A stretch of 64,000 bases of DNA, taken from assembly GCF_052119585.1 (NCBI RefSeq), contig NZ_JBGQOJ010000001.1:620001-684000 (forward strand), in the 5' to 3' direction. Origin of the DNA: JBGQOJ01 sp052119585 (GTDB lineage Bacteria; Pseudomonadota; Alphaproteobacteria; Rhodobacterales; Rhodobacteraceae). The translations under genes were made by a program, and so were the position numbers. The notes under the pieces were generated by a model, which made no database searches, had not been told where the DNA came from, and saw nothing but the letters and a program-made list of their open reading frames with translations. Shown here in pieces: positions 25,109 through 33,882 of the stretch. The stretch's first letter is position 1. The number at the start of each line of letters is the position of its first letter.

Positions 25109-26737
25109 ATGGTTGCGGCATCGAAGCTTCCGATCAACACAAACGCCAGCGCGATGCAGATGGCAGAGACGATTTTCGGCGACGGGGTCACCGTAACCGG
25201 CGCGTCCTATTCCGGCGCAAACGGATCATCCGGCATCTATACCAACGGCGATACCGTATCTCCCGGCGTCACACCCGGGGACACGGGCGTCATCTTTTCG
25301 ACCGGCAATGCGACCGACTTTACCAACAACGCCGGGACGACCGGATGGGGCAACAACAAGACCCCGACCCAGTCGAACCAAAGCGCCTCAACCTCGACCA
25401 ATACAAGCACAAGCAATAATGCGCCGCTGGATGCAGGTGCACAGGCGCAGTTCAACGCCGCCGCCGGCACAACCGCGTATGATATTTCCTACCTCGATGT
25501 CGATTTCATCCCGGTCGGCGACACGATGACGATGCAGTTCGTTTTTTCGTCCGAGGAATACCCCGAGTATGTGAATTCGCTTTATCAGGACTTTGTCGGC
25601 GTCTGGATCAACGGGACGCAGGTGAACCTGACGGTCGGAAACGGCGATATGGACCCCGGCAACCTGAGCTCGACGACCAACCAGAACCTTTATATCGACA
25701 ACACGTCGGATCAATACAACACCGAGATGGACGGCTTTACCGTCACCATGACGCTGACAATTCCGGTGATTCCGGGGCAGCCAAACTCGATCCGTATCGG
25801 GATCGCGGATGTCACCGACAGCAACTATGATTCCAACCTGTTGATTGCTGCCGGATCGGTGCAAACCGTATTGATCGCGACAGATGACTACGGCCATCTG
25901 GCCATGGGTCAGACCAGAACGCTGGACGTTCTGGAAAACGATATCAACCCCGGTGGCGGGACGTTGACCATCACCCATATCAACGGCATCGCCGTCACGG
26001 TTGGCAGCACCGTCACGCTCTCCACCGGCCAGCAGATCACGCTGGGGCCGGATGGCATCCTGAGCATGGTCAGCGACGGCACCGACGAGAATTTCAACTT
26101 CACCTATTCGGTCAGCAACGGAACCAACACGGACACCGGATATGTGATCGTGGATTCGGTGCCGTGTTTTGTGGCCGGAACGCTGATCCTGACACCCGAC
26201 GGCGAGGTGCCGGTCGAGACGCTTCGACCCGGCGATCTGGTGATGACCCATGACGACGGTGCGCAACCGCTGCGCTGGATCGGCCAGCGCGAGGTCGCAG
26301 CAGAGGGCAGTTTTGCCCCGATCAGGATCAACGCCAACACCTTTGGCATCCACCGCGAGCTGCTGCTGTCGCCGCTGCATCGCGTCATGATCCGGGACAG
26401 TCTGGCAGAGCTGTTGTTCGGCGAGGACGAGGTCCTTGTTGCCGCCAAAGATCTGGTCAACGACTATTCCGTTCGGCCAGTCGAGGGCGGAACAGTGACC
26501 TATGTGCATATTCTGTTCGACCGGCATCAGGTTGTGTTTTCCGAAGGCCTGACCACAGAAAGCTTCCTTCCTGGCCCGCAGACCACAAAAAGCTTCGAGC
26601 AGGGTATCGTGGACGAAATCTGTGCCCTGTTCCCGGAAATCGACCCTGAAACGGGCCGTGGATACAGCCCCGCTGTCCGCCGCACATTGCGCGGGTTCGA
26701 GGCACAGGTGCTGTTTCGCGATCAGCGGGCAGCATAG
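25109..26737 (+). CDS. secreted choice-of-anchor-L / Hint-domain protein
   Basis: A 542-residue protein. Residues about 20-265 form a choice-of-anchor L domain (F-S-S-E-E-Y-P-E-Y and N-Y-D-S-N-L-L-I-A). Next comes a cadherin-like segment (D-V-L-E-N-D-I-N-P). A Hint (hedgehog/intein) domain then begins P-C-F-V-A-G-T with Cys353 as candidate nucleophile and L-S-P-L-H-R-V as the block-B His. Rhodobacteraceae Hint proteins of this kind are usually exported, often by type I secretion; no Sec signal peptide is seen. The start at 25109 has GGGGA five bases upstream. It is the first of two tandem Hint genes. Confidence 0.8.
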   Translation: MVAASKLPINTNASAMQMAETIFGDGVTVTGASYSGANGSSGIYTNGDTVSPGVTPGDTGVIFSTGNATDFTNNAGTTGWGNNKTPTQSNQSASTSTNTSTSNNAPLDAGAQAQFNAAAGTTAYDISYLDVDFIPVGDTMTMQFVFSSEEYPEYVNSLYQDFVGVWINGTQVNLTVGNGDMDPGNLSSTTNQNLYIDNTSDQYNTEMDGFTVTMTLTIPVIPGQPNSIRIGIADVTDSNYDSNLLIAAGSVQTVLIATDDYGHLAMGQTRTLDVLENDINPGGGTLTITHINGIAVTVGSTVTLSTGQQITLGPDGILSMVSDGTDENFNFTYSVSNGTNTDTGYVIVDSVPCFVAGTLILTPDGEVPVETLRPGDLVMTHDDGAQPLRWIGQREVAAEGSFAPIRINANTFGIHRELLLSPLHRVMIRDSLAELLFGEDEVLVAAKDLVNDYSVRPVEGGTVTYVHILFDRHQVVFSEGLTTESFLPGPQTTKSFEQGIVDEICALFPEIDPETGRGYSPAVRRTLRGFEAQVLFRDQRAA

Positions 26738-26746
26738 GATGTGTCA

Positions 26747-27826
26747 ATGAACTGGATCGGCTATTCCGACTTTTCAAGGTCGATGTTCTCGGCCTCGGGC
26801 CTGACCGGAACCAAAGCGGCGGCGACGTCCGATCTGGTTCTGACCGGCAGCATTGTTATTGAAACAGCCGTTTCAATTCCGGGCGATACCCCCCAGATCC
26901 TGCTGGATTATCACCGCCAGCAGGGGTGGACCACGCGGCTGATAATCCTGCTGAACGCCAAGGGGCGACTTTCAGTCGCACTGCGTCAGGGGGATGTGAC
27001 CAGTCTGGTCAGTGTCTCGACCGACCTGTTCGGCAAACGTCAGAACCTGCGTGTGACCTATTCCTGGGACGCGCCCAAACGGCTTGGCCTTCTGACGGTT
27101 GAAAACATCGAAACCGGAAGCCTGCGACAGACGGAATTCGGTGATCCGCAGGCTCTGCCGCTGCGCGATGTCGAACAGATGACGCGCAGCATTCGCGGCA
27201 GGTCCGCCCCGCGCGAGCCGGGTTTTTTTGCCGTATCCTCTGGCATGGCCCCCGTGGGATTCATGCCGACGATCGCAGAACGTTCGCCCGTCGCAACGCC
27301 GAAGGGCGAGCGGATGATCGAAGACATCCGCCCCGGAGACTTTGTTCTGACCGCCGACAATGGGCCAAAGGCGGTGCGCTGGATCGGGTATCGCGACGTG
27401 CCAGCCGTGGGCGGGTATCAGCCCCTGCGCCTTCGGGCACCTTTTTTCGGTCTGACCCGCGATATTATCGTCGCACCCGAACAAAGGATTCTGGTCGCGG
27501 GCGCGCAGATCGAATATCAATTCGGCATGGAAGAAGTGCTGGTAGAGGCGCAACATCTGGTCAATGGCGTCTCTGTCATGCGGGAAAAGCGCGGGCCATT
27601 CGTGAGATACTACCAGATCCTGCTGGATCAACACGAAATCCTACAGGTCGCGGGCGCCGATCTGGAAAGCATGTATATCGGCAGCATCCGCGACAACCGC
27701 CCCCTGCTGGACACAACGATCCTGCGGAACATGCCGCGACAACTGATCCCCGATCACGACGGGCCCGCACGCCAGATCCTGAAGGATTTCGAGGCGCTGA
27801 CCCTTCAGATCGGGCTTGCCTGCTAG
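26747..27826 (+). CDS. Hint-domain protein with degenerate active site
   Basis: A 359-residue protein. The first 145 residues resemble a concanavalin/LamG-like beta sandwich. A Hint-like domain (about 175-320) aligns with its neighbour through A-T-P-K-G-E, I-R-P-G-D-F-V-L-T, A-V-R-W-I-G-Y and L-L-D-Q-H-E-I-L. At the nucleophile position it has Thr175 rather than Cys, and at the block-B His position it has Gln246 (A-P-E-Q-R-I-L), so self-cleavage by the normal route is not expected. The start is the ATG at 26747 behind AGGA. It follows the first Hint gene by 9 bp and is almost certainly co-transcribed. Export is inferred. Confidence 0.75.
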   Translation: MNWIGYSDFSRSMFSASGLTGTKAAATSDLVLTGSIVIETAVSIPGDTPQILLDYHRQQGWTTRLIILLNAKGRLSVALRQGDVTSLVSVSTDLFGKRQNLRVTYSWDAPKRLGLLTVENIETGSLRQTEFGDPQALPLRDVEQMTRSIRGRSAPREPGFFAVSSGMAPVGFMPTIAERSPVATPKGERMIEDIRPGDFVLTADNGPKAVRWIGYRDVPAVGGYQPLRLRAPFFGLTRDIIVAPEQRILVAGAQIEYQFGMEEVLVEAQHLVNGVSVMREKRGPFVRYYQILLDQHEILQVAGADLESMYIGSIRDNRPLLDTTILRNMPRQLIPDHDGPARQILKDFEALTLQIGLAC

Positions 27827-27829
27827 GGC

Positions 27830-28180
27830 CTATTCCTCGTCAAAAAACGGCGTCATCTGCGCCACGATCACCGAGTTTTCATCCAGTGCGCGCTGCATCA
27901 GTTCCCGCTCGTCCTCGTCGATGTCATGACCTTCGGCCAACCGTTCCTCCAGCGTGCCGTAGCCCGACACATCCAGCGGCGACAACTCTGCCTGCTTCAG
28001 TATCGCCACGGTTTCGCGCACGGCCTCTGCCTCGTCCACACCCGATGCATAGCACATCAGCGCGGCACCGGTCGCCCCTTTGGGCAATCCATCATCCTTG
28101 GACCGACCAACCTCGACCAGCAGGGTATAGACCTGCTGGCGCGACGGTTTCTTGACTTTTTTCTCGGGTGCGTCGGTCAC
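27830..28180 (-). CDS. small acidic conserved-type protein downstream of dapD
   Basis: A 116-residue acidic soluble protein I do not recognise. A short Lys-rich start is followed by a predicted mostly helical fold (Q-Q-V-Y-T-L-L-V-E-V-G-R and A-V-R-E-T-V-A-I-L-K-Q-A) and a Glu/Asp-rich C-terminus (D-I-D-E-D-E-R-E-L). No signal peptide or metal site. It begins 6 bp after the dapD stop and is thus likely co-transcribed. It converges on the Hint gene with a 3-bp gap. Confidence 0.65.
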   Translation of the reverse strand: MTDAPEKKVKKPSRQQVYTLLVEVGRSKDDGLPKGATGAALMCYASGVDEAEAVRETVAILKQAELSPLDVSGYGTLEERLAEGHDIDEDERELMQRALDENSVIVAQMTPFFDEE

Positions 28181-28186
28181 GGCGGA

Positions 28187-29014
28187 TCAGTCCCTCAACA
28201 GCTCGTTAATCGAGGTTTTCGACCGCGTCCGGGCGTCCACCTTCTTGACGATGACAGCGCAATACAGGTTCACACCGTTCTTCGACGGCATTGATCCGGC
28301 CACAACAACGGACCCCGCCGGCACTTCGCCATAGAAAACCTCGCCGGTTTCGCGATCAAGGATCTTGGTCGACTGGCCGATGAACACGCCCATCCCCAAA
28401 ACCGACCCTTCGCGCACGATGCAACCCTCGACAACCTCGGACCGCGCCCCGATAAAGCAGTTGTCCTCGATGATCGTCGGTCCGGCCTGCATCGGCTCCA
28501 GAACGCCGCCAATGCCGACGCCGCCGGACAGATGCACGTTCTTGCCGATCTGGGCGCAGCTGCCCACCGTGGCCCAGGTGTCAACCATCGTGCCGCTGTC
28601 GACATAGGCACCAATATTCACAAAGGACGGCATCAACACCACGCCGGGCGCGATAAACGCGGACTTGCGCACAACGCAGTTCGGCACAGCGCGGAACCCT
28701 GCGGCCTTCCAGTCGGCGGCGGTCCATCCCTTGAACTTGCTATCCACCTTGTCCCACCAGCCGGCACCCTGCGGGCCACCGTCGTGCTGTTCCATATCCT
28801 TGATGCGGAACCCCAGCAGAACCGCCTTTTTAGCCCACTGGTTGACGTGCCAATCACCGTTGGCCTGTCTTTCGGCCACGCGCAGCGTTCCGCTGTCCAG
28901 CGCGTTCAGTGTCGCTTCGATGGCGTCGCGCGTTTCGCCAGTGGTGGCGGAAGTGATCGCATCGCGCGCCTCCCAGGCGGCTTCTATGGCAGTTTCAAGC
29001 TGTGCGTTGGACAT
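28187..29014 (-). CDS. dapD: 2,3,4,5-tetrahydropyridine-2,6-dicarboxylate N-succinyltransferase
   Basis: A 275-residue left-handed beta-helix enzyme that succinylates tetrahydrodipicolinate in lysine and peptidoglycan precursor synthesis. The hexapeptide-repeat region has G-A-Y-V-D-S-G-T-M-V-D-T-W-A and H-L-S-G-G-V-G-I-G-G-V-L-E-P, both classic DapD motifs. GGAGAG precedes the ATG. It supplies the substrate chain that reaches DapE, encoded 4 kb away. Length matches the usual 274. Confidence 0.95.
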   Translation of the reverse strand: MSNAQLETAIEAAWEARDAITSATTGETRDAIEATLNALDSGTLRVAERQANGDWHVNQWAKKAVLLGFRIKDMEQHDGGPQGAGWWDKVDSKFKGWTAADWKAAGFRAVPNCVVRKSAFIAPGVVLMPSFVNIGAYVDSGTMVDTWATVGSCAQIGKNVHLSGGVGIGGVLEPMQAGPTIIEDNCFIGARSEVVEGCIVREGSVLGMGVFIGQSTKILDRETGEVFYGEVPAGSVVVAGSMPSKNGVNLYCAVIVKKVDARTRSKTSINELLRD

Positions 29015-29113
29015 GGCACTCTCCGGTTTGTCTATGACCTCGTTTTGTAAAAGGCTATAGAGGCAAGCAAGGACAGGCGCAACGCCGCCGCGTCAGAGCA
29101 TAAGGAAAACACG

Positions 29114-29962
29114 ATGAAAGACGATCCAAGAAACCATCCGTTTCGCGACAGCCATCAGGATATCGAAACCGCGCGGCACATCCCCGACACCCCCCAGACA
29201 CGCGCGCCGTCCTACCGGCTTGCCTTTGCCGATGATGAATTCCTGTGCCGCGACGAACTGCGCCCCGTGCGCCTGCAACTGGAACTGCTCAAACCCCAGA
29301 TGCTGCTGGACGAGGCCGGCATCGCCTCGACAGTCGTCCTTTTTGGCGGCGCACGCATTCCCGAACCGGCAAAGAGAGACACGGCGCGCACGCCCACACT
29401 TGCCGATTTGTCAAAATACTATGACGAGGCGCGGGAATTCGCCCGCCTGATGACGCTCAAATCCCTGCAAAGCGGTGGCCGGGAAAACGTGATCTCTACC
29501 GGCGGCGGTCCCGGCGTGATGGAGGCAGGCAACCGCGGAGCCGCAGACGCGGGCGGCGCGTCGATCGGGCTGAACATCGTGCTGCCCCACGAACAGGCGC
29601 CGAACGAATACGTCACACCGGGTCTGTGCTTCAACTTTCACTACTTCGGCATCCGCAAAATGCACTTCCTGATGCGGGCCAAGGCGGTCGCAGTCTTTCC
29701 CGGCGGATTCGGCACCCTTGACGAAACCTTCGAGGCCCTGACCCTTATCCAGACCGGTCGCATGGAACGCATCCCCTTCCTTCTGTTCGGAGAGGCGTTC
29801 TGGCGCAAGATCATCAATTGGGATGCGCTGGCAGAGGCAGGTACGATCTCTGCCGAAGATCTGGATCTCTTTGTCTTTGTCGAAACCGCACAGCAGGCCG
29901 TCGCCGCAATCGAGACTTGGCAAGGCGCCGGGGAAAAGCGCGGAAGCATTCCGGGCCGCTAG
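29114..29962 (+). CDS. LOG family protein (TIGR00730-like)
   Basis: A 282-residue Rossmann-like protein with the two LOG signatures: G-G-G-P-G-V-M-E-A-G-N-R-G-A (PGGxGTxxE partner) and P-G-G-F-G-T-L-D-E. Plant and some bacterial LOGs release cytokinin bases from nucleoside monophosphates; other bacterial ones are nucleotide 5'-monophosphate nucleosidases. The protein is about 80 residues longer than minimal LOGs because of an N-terminal extension (D-D-E-F-L-C-R-D-E-L-R-P-V-R-L-Q-L-E-L). The substrate is unknown. It diverges from dapD and is followed by repeat R3. Confidence 0.85.
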   Translation: MKDDPRNHPFRDSHQDIETARHIPDTPQTRAPSYRLAFADDEFLCRDELRPVRLQLELLKPQMLLDEAGIASTVVLFGGARIPEPAKRDTARTPTLADLSKYYDEAREFARLMTLKSLQSGGRENVISTGGGPGVMEAGNRGAADAGGASIGLNIVLPHEQAPNEYVTPGLCFNFHYFGIRKMHFLMRAKAVAVFPGGFGTLDETFEALTLIQTGRMERIPFLLFGEAFWRKIINWDALAEAGTISAEDLDLFVFVETAQQAVAAIETWQGAGEKRGSIPGR

Positions 29963-29973
29963 ACCCTGTCAGG

Positions 29974-30069
29974 TTCTTCTCGGCAAAAATACTCTCGCGC
30001 GAAGCGCAAAACCCGAGCCCCCGAAAGGGGGCGAGACTAAAGGAGTGACGCCACAGGCGTCCCCTCTGG
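29974..30069 (+). repeat. dispersed modular repeat, long copy R3
   Basis: Same order of parts as copy R2: core TTCTTCTCGGC plus AAAAATACTCTCGC (29974-29998), an A-containing spacer, hairpin GCCCCC (30017-30022)/GGGGGC (30027-30032) with GAAA loop, then hairpin GACGCC (30047-30052)/GGCGTC (30056-30061) with ACA loop. The stems differ from R2 by compensatory changes. It lies between the convergent LOG and rlmN genes; the second hairpin ends ten bases before the rlmN stop. Confidence 0.65.
30015..30035. terminator. GNRA-loop hairpin between LOG and rlmN genes
   Basis: A six-pair GC stem closed by a GAAA tetraloop, in the gap between convergent genes. It is part of repeat R3. No T-run follows, so termination strength is uncertain. 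Confidence 0.4.
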
Positions 30070-30070
30070 A

Positions 30071-31255
30071 TCAGTCCGGCGCTGCGTCAGCCTCAATCAC
30101 CTTGCGGGATTTGCGGGCGCGTTCTGTCGCCGACTTCAGCTGACCGCAGGCCGCCATGATATCCTCGCCCCGCGGCTTGCGGACCGGAGAGGCATAGCCC
30201 GCATGATAGATGATATCCGCGAAGGCACGGATGCGGTTGTTCGATGACCGCTTGTAGGGCGCGCCCGGCCATTCGTTGAACGGGATCAGGTTGATCTTGG
30301 CCGGAATGCCCTCGATCAACTGCACCAGACGACGCGCATCGTCGTCGCTGTCGTTCACCCCGTCCAGCATCACATACTCGAACGTGATCCGTTCTGAATT
30401 CGACAACTTGGGATAATCGCGCAACGCCTGAAGCAATACGGCGATGTTCCACTTCTTGTTGATCGGCACCAGCCCGTCGCGCACCTCGTCGGTGGTCGCA
30501 TGGAATGAAATCGCCAGCATGCAACCGATTTCATCCGCCGTTCGCGCGATCTCGGGCACCACGCCCGAGGTCGACAGGGTGATCCGGCGACGCGACAGGG
30601 AAATTCCTTCGGGGTCCATCGCGATCTTCATCGCGTCGCGCACGTTCTCGAAATTGTACAAAGGCTCGCCCATGCCCATCAGAACGATGTTCGACAACAG
30701 CCGCGTCTTGTCCCTCGGGGCACGGCTCAGTTCGGGCCATTCATCCAGATCGTCGCGCGCCACCATGACCTGCCCGATGATTTCACCGGCGGTCAGGTTG
30801 CGCACCAGCTTTTGTGTGCCGGTGTGGCAGAACGAACAGGTCAGGGTGCAGCCGACCTGGGACGAGATGCACAGCGTTCCCCGATCGGTTTCGGGAATAT
30901 AGACCACCTCGACCTCGTGACCGCCCGCGATCCGCACCAAATACTTGCGGGTGCCGTCCTCGCTGACCTGCTTGGTCACCACCTCAGGCACCTCGATCAC
31001 GAAATGCTCTGCCAGAAGCGCACGGTAGTCCTTGGCCAGATTGCTCATGACATCAAACCGGCGAACGCCTTTTTCGTAGATCCATTGCCAGACCTGACCG
31101 GTCCGCATCCCGGATTGTTTTTCCGGTGTGCCCGCAGCGATCAACGCGGCGCGCAGCCCGTCGCGAGTCAACCCGACAAGGTTGATCTTGCCGCCTTCGG
31201 GCAACTTGCGGGGGATCGTAAACACGTCCTGCGTGATGGGGGCGCTGGTGGTCAT
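30071..31255 (-). CDS. rlmN: 23S rRNA (adenine2503-C2)/tRNA (adenine37-C2) methyltransferase
   Basis: A 394-residue radical-SAM methylase. The 4Fe-4S cluster ligands are Cys136, Cys140 and Cys143 in C-T-L-T-C-S-F-C-H-T-G. A second methylated Cys is expected in the C-terminal part (M-A-A-C-G-Q-L). It adds a methyl group to A2503 of 23S rRNA and A37 of some tRNAs, which helps fidelity. The start at 31255 has GGAG nine bases upstream. Length is normal. Confidence 0.93.
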   Translation of the reverse strand: MTTSAPITQDVFTIPRKLPEGGKINLVGLTRDGLRAALIAAGTPEKQSGMRTGQVWQWIYEKGVRRFDVMSNLAKDYRALLAEHFVIEVPEVVTKQVSEDGTRKYLVRIAGGHEVEVVYIPETDRGTLCISSQVGCTLTCSFCHTGTQKLVRNLTAGEIIGQVMVARDDLDEWPELSRAPRDKTRLLSNIVLMGMGEPLYNFENVRDAMKIAMDPEGISLSRRRITLSTSGVVPEIARTADEIGCMLAISFHATTDEVRDGLVPINKKWNIAVLLQALRDYPKLSNSERITFEYVMLDGVNDSDDDARRLVQLIEGIPAKINLIPFNEWPGAPYKRSSNNRIRAFADIIYHAGYASPVRKPRGEDIMAACGQLKSATERARKSRKVIEADAAPD

Positions 31256-31302
31256 GGTGTTTTGCTCCGTGGATCGACGCAGCCCATACAGGATTCGTGC
31301 GT

Positions 31303-31339
31303 CAAAAGAAACAGGGGGCGCGGCTGCCCGCACCCCCTG
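31303..31339 (-). terminator. Rho-independent terminator of the IalB gene
   Basis: On the minus strand, CAGGGGG-T-GCGG (ending at 31328) pairs with CCGCG-CCCCCTG around GCAG, followed by TTTCTTTT. It begins about 22 bp after the stop of the gene at 31362. Confidence 0.85.
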
Positions 31340-31361
31340 CCGATTTCATGTGTATAACGTC

Positions 31362-31895
31362 TTAGCCCGCGCACTGCTTTTCGGCTTCGTCCAGCGCGGC
31401 CGTGAACCCAAGCAACGAAAAGCTGTCCTTGGTGATCGTGCCACGACCGGACCGCGCGGACAAAGCCGCACTGGACCCGCGTTTCATCGCGGTGATGATC
31501 TTGGCATCATCCGCATCGGATGCAGACCAGGCCCACTCGCCGTCCGAAAACAGCTCGAACGGTGTGCCACCGATATCAAGCGTCACAGTTGACCCGCTGG
31601 CAAAAGGATAGCCGCCGGTGAACGACACTTCGCCCTTGGGGCCGGACCCGGACCGGTAGGTGACAAACAGCAAGATATCACCGCGCTTTACCGCAACCAC
31701 GCGCCCGTCCTTGGAGTTCACGGTTTCCTTGGGGCTACTGACGGCCCAGCATTCGGTGGGTTTTGCTGGCGGTTCTGCAAAGACCGCCCAGTCTGTCTTC
31801 GCAGCGACGCGATTTGTGGATTCCTGCGCCGATACGCCCGTTGCGGCCAGCGCCAGAACTACGCCGGCAATGCAGCGCGTCATTAATGGTGTCAT
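31362..31895 (-). CDS. invasion-associated locus B (IalB) family protein
   Basis: A 177-residue exported protein with a signal peptide ending A-T-G-V-S-A. The IalB family pattern includes W-x-V near the N-terminus (D-W-A-V-F) and E-C-W-A-V-S-S-P, plus a C-terminal Cys in E-K-Q-C-A-G that may pair with the earlier Cys. The name comes from Bartonella, but many free-living alphaproteobacteria have these periplasmic proteins; their function is unclear. GGAGG lies ten bases before 31895. It is monocistronic with a strong terminator. Confidence 0.83.
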   Translation of the reverse strand: MTPLMTRCIAGVVLALAATGVSAQESTNRVAAKTDWAVFAEPPAKPTECWAVSSPKETVNSKDGRVVAVKRGDILLFVTYRSGSGPKGEVSFTGGYPFASGSTVTLDIGGTPFELFSDGEWAWSASDADDAKIITAMKRGSSAALSARSGRGTITKDSFSLLGFTAALDEAEKQCAG

Positions 31896-32072
31896 ATTCT
31901 CACAGCCTCCAGCTGTTTCTGCCTCAATGTCCCGTCCGGATAGCCGATCTTTCGCGAACTTTTCTTCAGAGCGGGTGGTTTTCAACTCGATAGTGCTACA
32001 CTAACGTAAAAGTGCCAAATTGGGAAAGCCCCGTTGGCGGAAAATCGCGCAAGAGTGAGAGAGAGCAGCACA

Positions 32073-33068
32073 ATGACATCCCCAGTTCCCATGGCAGAGG
32101 TCTGGCGCGGCGCGTTTCTGGAATCCGTGCACAGCGGACATGCGGTGATTTGCGACGCATCCGGCGGCATTGTGCAGGCCTGGGGAAACCCCGATGCGAT
32201 CATCCTGCCCCGCTCGTCCTGCAAGATGCTGCAGGCTTTGCCGCTGCTGGACAGCGGTGCGGCGGACGCTGCCGGACTGACGCCCGAAGATCTGGCATTT
32301 TCCTGCGCCTCGCATCAGGGGGCGGCAATCCACACCGCCCGCGCCGCCGCTTGGCTAAAGGGTCTGGACCTGTCACAGGACGACCTGCGGTGCGGCACCC
32401 ATGACCCCTACGATACCGATACGCGGGACGCATTGCTTTTGTCCGGTGAAACCGCCTGTCAGTTGCACAACAACTGCTCGGGCAAGCACTGCGGCTTTCT
32501 GACGGTGAACAAGCATCTGAAGGCCGGACCGGAATACGTAGACCCCAATCACCCGCTGCAACTGGCAGTCCGCGAGGCATTCGAGGATGTAACCGGCATG
32601 GACAGCCCCGGCTTTGGCATCGACGGATGCTCTGCCCCGAACTTTGCGACCTCGGTCCACGGCCTTGCCCGCGCAATGGCGTTTTTTGCGGCATCATCCG
32701 AAGGTGGCGCAACAGTGCGTGAACGGTCCGCCGCACGCCTGACCCGCGCCATGGCCAGTTTCCCGGAACTTGTCGCTGGCGAAGGCCGCGCCTGCACCGA
32801 ACTGATGCGGGCCATGGGCGGAAAAGTGGCGATCAAAACCGGAGCAGAGGCGGTTTTTGTCGCGATCCTGCCGGACCAGAAATTGGGCATCGCACTGAAG
32901 ATCACCGACGGGGCTACCCGAGCCTCTGAATGCGCCATTGCGGCGCTTCTGGTAAAACTGGGCGTTCTGAATGCGAACCATCCCGCAACGCTGAAACGGC
33001 TGAATGCCCCCATTACCAACAGGAAGGGAACCGTCACCGGTTACCTGCGGTCCTCGAATGTCTTCTAA
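32073..33068 (+). CDS. asparaginase (type II-like, Asparaginase_II family)
   Basis: A 331-residue protein of the Rhizobium-type thermolabile asparaginase family (Asparaginase_II), unrelated to E. coli AnsB. Family features: R-S-S-C-K-M-L-Q, S-C-A-S-H-Q-G, H-N-N-C-S-G-K-H and G-C-S-A-P, with several Cys/Ser/Lys likely at the active site. It hydrolyses L-asparagine to aspartate and ammonia. I start at 32073 since the in-frame region upstream is short and Arg-rich. Its 3' end overlaps the next gene by 11 bp. Confidence 0.87.
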   Translation: MTSPVPMAEVWRGAFLESVHSGHAVICDASGGIVQAWGNPDAIILPRSSCKMLQALPLLDSGAADAAGLTPEDLAFSCASHQGAAIHTARAAAWLKGLDLSQDDLRCGTHDPYDTDTRDALLLSGETACQLHNNCSGKHCGFLTVNKHLKAGPEYVDPNHPLQLAVREAFEDVTGMDSPGFGIDGCSAPNFATSVHGLARAMAFFAASSEGGATVRERSAARLTRAMASFPELVAGEGRACTELMRAMGGKVAIKTGAEAVFVAILPDQKLGIALKITDGATRASECAIAALLVKLGVLNANHPATLKRLNAPITNRKGTVTGYLRSSNVF

Positions 33069-33795
33069 ACCCCTGCGCTTTTTCCTTGGTCTTCCGTTTC
33101 GCCTGTTCCGGCTGCTGACCAATGGCGGTTTCTGGGTCGCCGTCATCGGCATGGCCGGACTGAACTTTGCCACCCTGACGGTGGACCCGCTGAATGCGGA
33201 TGTGTCGTCCCGGATCGAAAAGATCGCCGGCGTGACCACGGTGCGCGGCACACGCGATATCGAAATTGCCACGGCCCGAAAGGCCCAAGAGGCCCAATTC
33301 ATCGACGATCTTGCCGAATTGGAAAAGACCCGCAGCGCGTTGGTTGATGAAAACAACTGGCTGTCGGGTGAGCTGATGAAAAGCACGGACCGGATGGCAT
33401 CCATGACGGCGGATTTCGAGGCGCAAAAGCTGACGATCATCGACGGTCTTGATGATCTGACCGCCCGTGTCGAACAGGGGGTCTTGCGGGTGCGCGCCAC
33501 CATCGCCGCGCAGGGCATTCCCTATCTGGGGGTTTTCGCGGTTCGCAGCAACGCGGCGCAACAGGTCCGCGATGCCTGCCTGACCATCGCCGGTCTGGCG
33601 GCGGTCGGGGCGCACCCGACGCTGCCGAACCTTTGCGCGGACACCGTGCCATCCAGAGAGGCGATCGTGTCCTCGGTTCGCGAAAACCCTGAAGGTGTCT
33701 GGAAACAGGCCCAGCGGGAATTGCCCGATCTGCCCAATTTCCAGCTATTGCTTGACAGTGACCTGCGCCGGCAGTTCGGACCGCGTCTGGACTAA
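33058..33795 (+). CDS. membrane-anchored coiled-coil protein, unknown function
   Basis: A 245-residue protein of no family I recognise. One hydrophobic helix (about 22-42, F-W-V-A-V-I-G-M-A-G-L-N-F) follows a basic N-terminus. A charged, heptad-like stretch (about 55-145) then resembles a coiled coil, and a globular C-terminus contains two Cys (D-A-C-L and N-L-C-A). It probably sits in the inner membrane with the rest in the periplasm. It overlaps the asparaginase gene by 11 bp; the functional link is unclear. Confidence 0.6.
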   Translation: MSSKPLRFFLGLPFRLFRLLTNGGFWVAVIGMAGLNFATLTVDPLNADVSSRIEKIAGVTTVRGTRDIEIATARKAQEAQFIDDLAELEKTRSALVDENNWLSGELMKSTDRMASMTADFEAQKLTIIDGLDDLTARVEQGVLRVRATIAAQGIPYLGVFAVRSNAAQQVRDACLTIAGLAAVGAHPTLPNLCADTVPSREAIVSSVRENPEGVWKQAQRELPDLPNFQLLLDSDLRRQFGPRLD

Positions 33796-33802
33796 GGCAT
33801 GC

Positions 33803-33875
33803 TGCATCAAATCGCATTCAGAAGTTCGCCGTAAGGCCCGGCGAATTCTGAAACTCTTGGGTTTGATTGGATGCA
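33803..33875. repeat. 73-bp imperfect palindrome between convergent genes
   Basis: Outer arms TGCATCAAATC (33803-33813) and GATTGGATGCA (33865-33875) match at 10 of 11 pairs. Inner arms 33817-33831 and 33839-33852 form a 14-pair stem with one bulged G around a 7-nt loop (TAAGGCC). It fills the gap between the coiled-coil and TSUP genes and could be a bidirectional terminator or a relic of a palindromic mobile element. Confidence 0.65.
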
Positions 33876-33882
33876 ACACGCT

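Noticed and set aside
25388..26527. 379-codon open frame on the minus strand inside the first Hint gene
   Set aside because: The plus-strand frame has clear choice-of-anchor-L and Hint motifs; the reverse frame has none.
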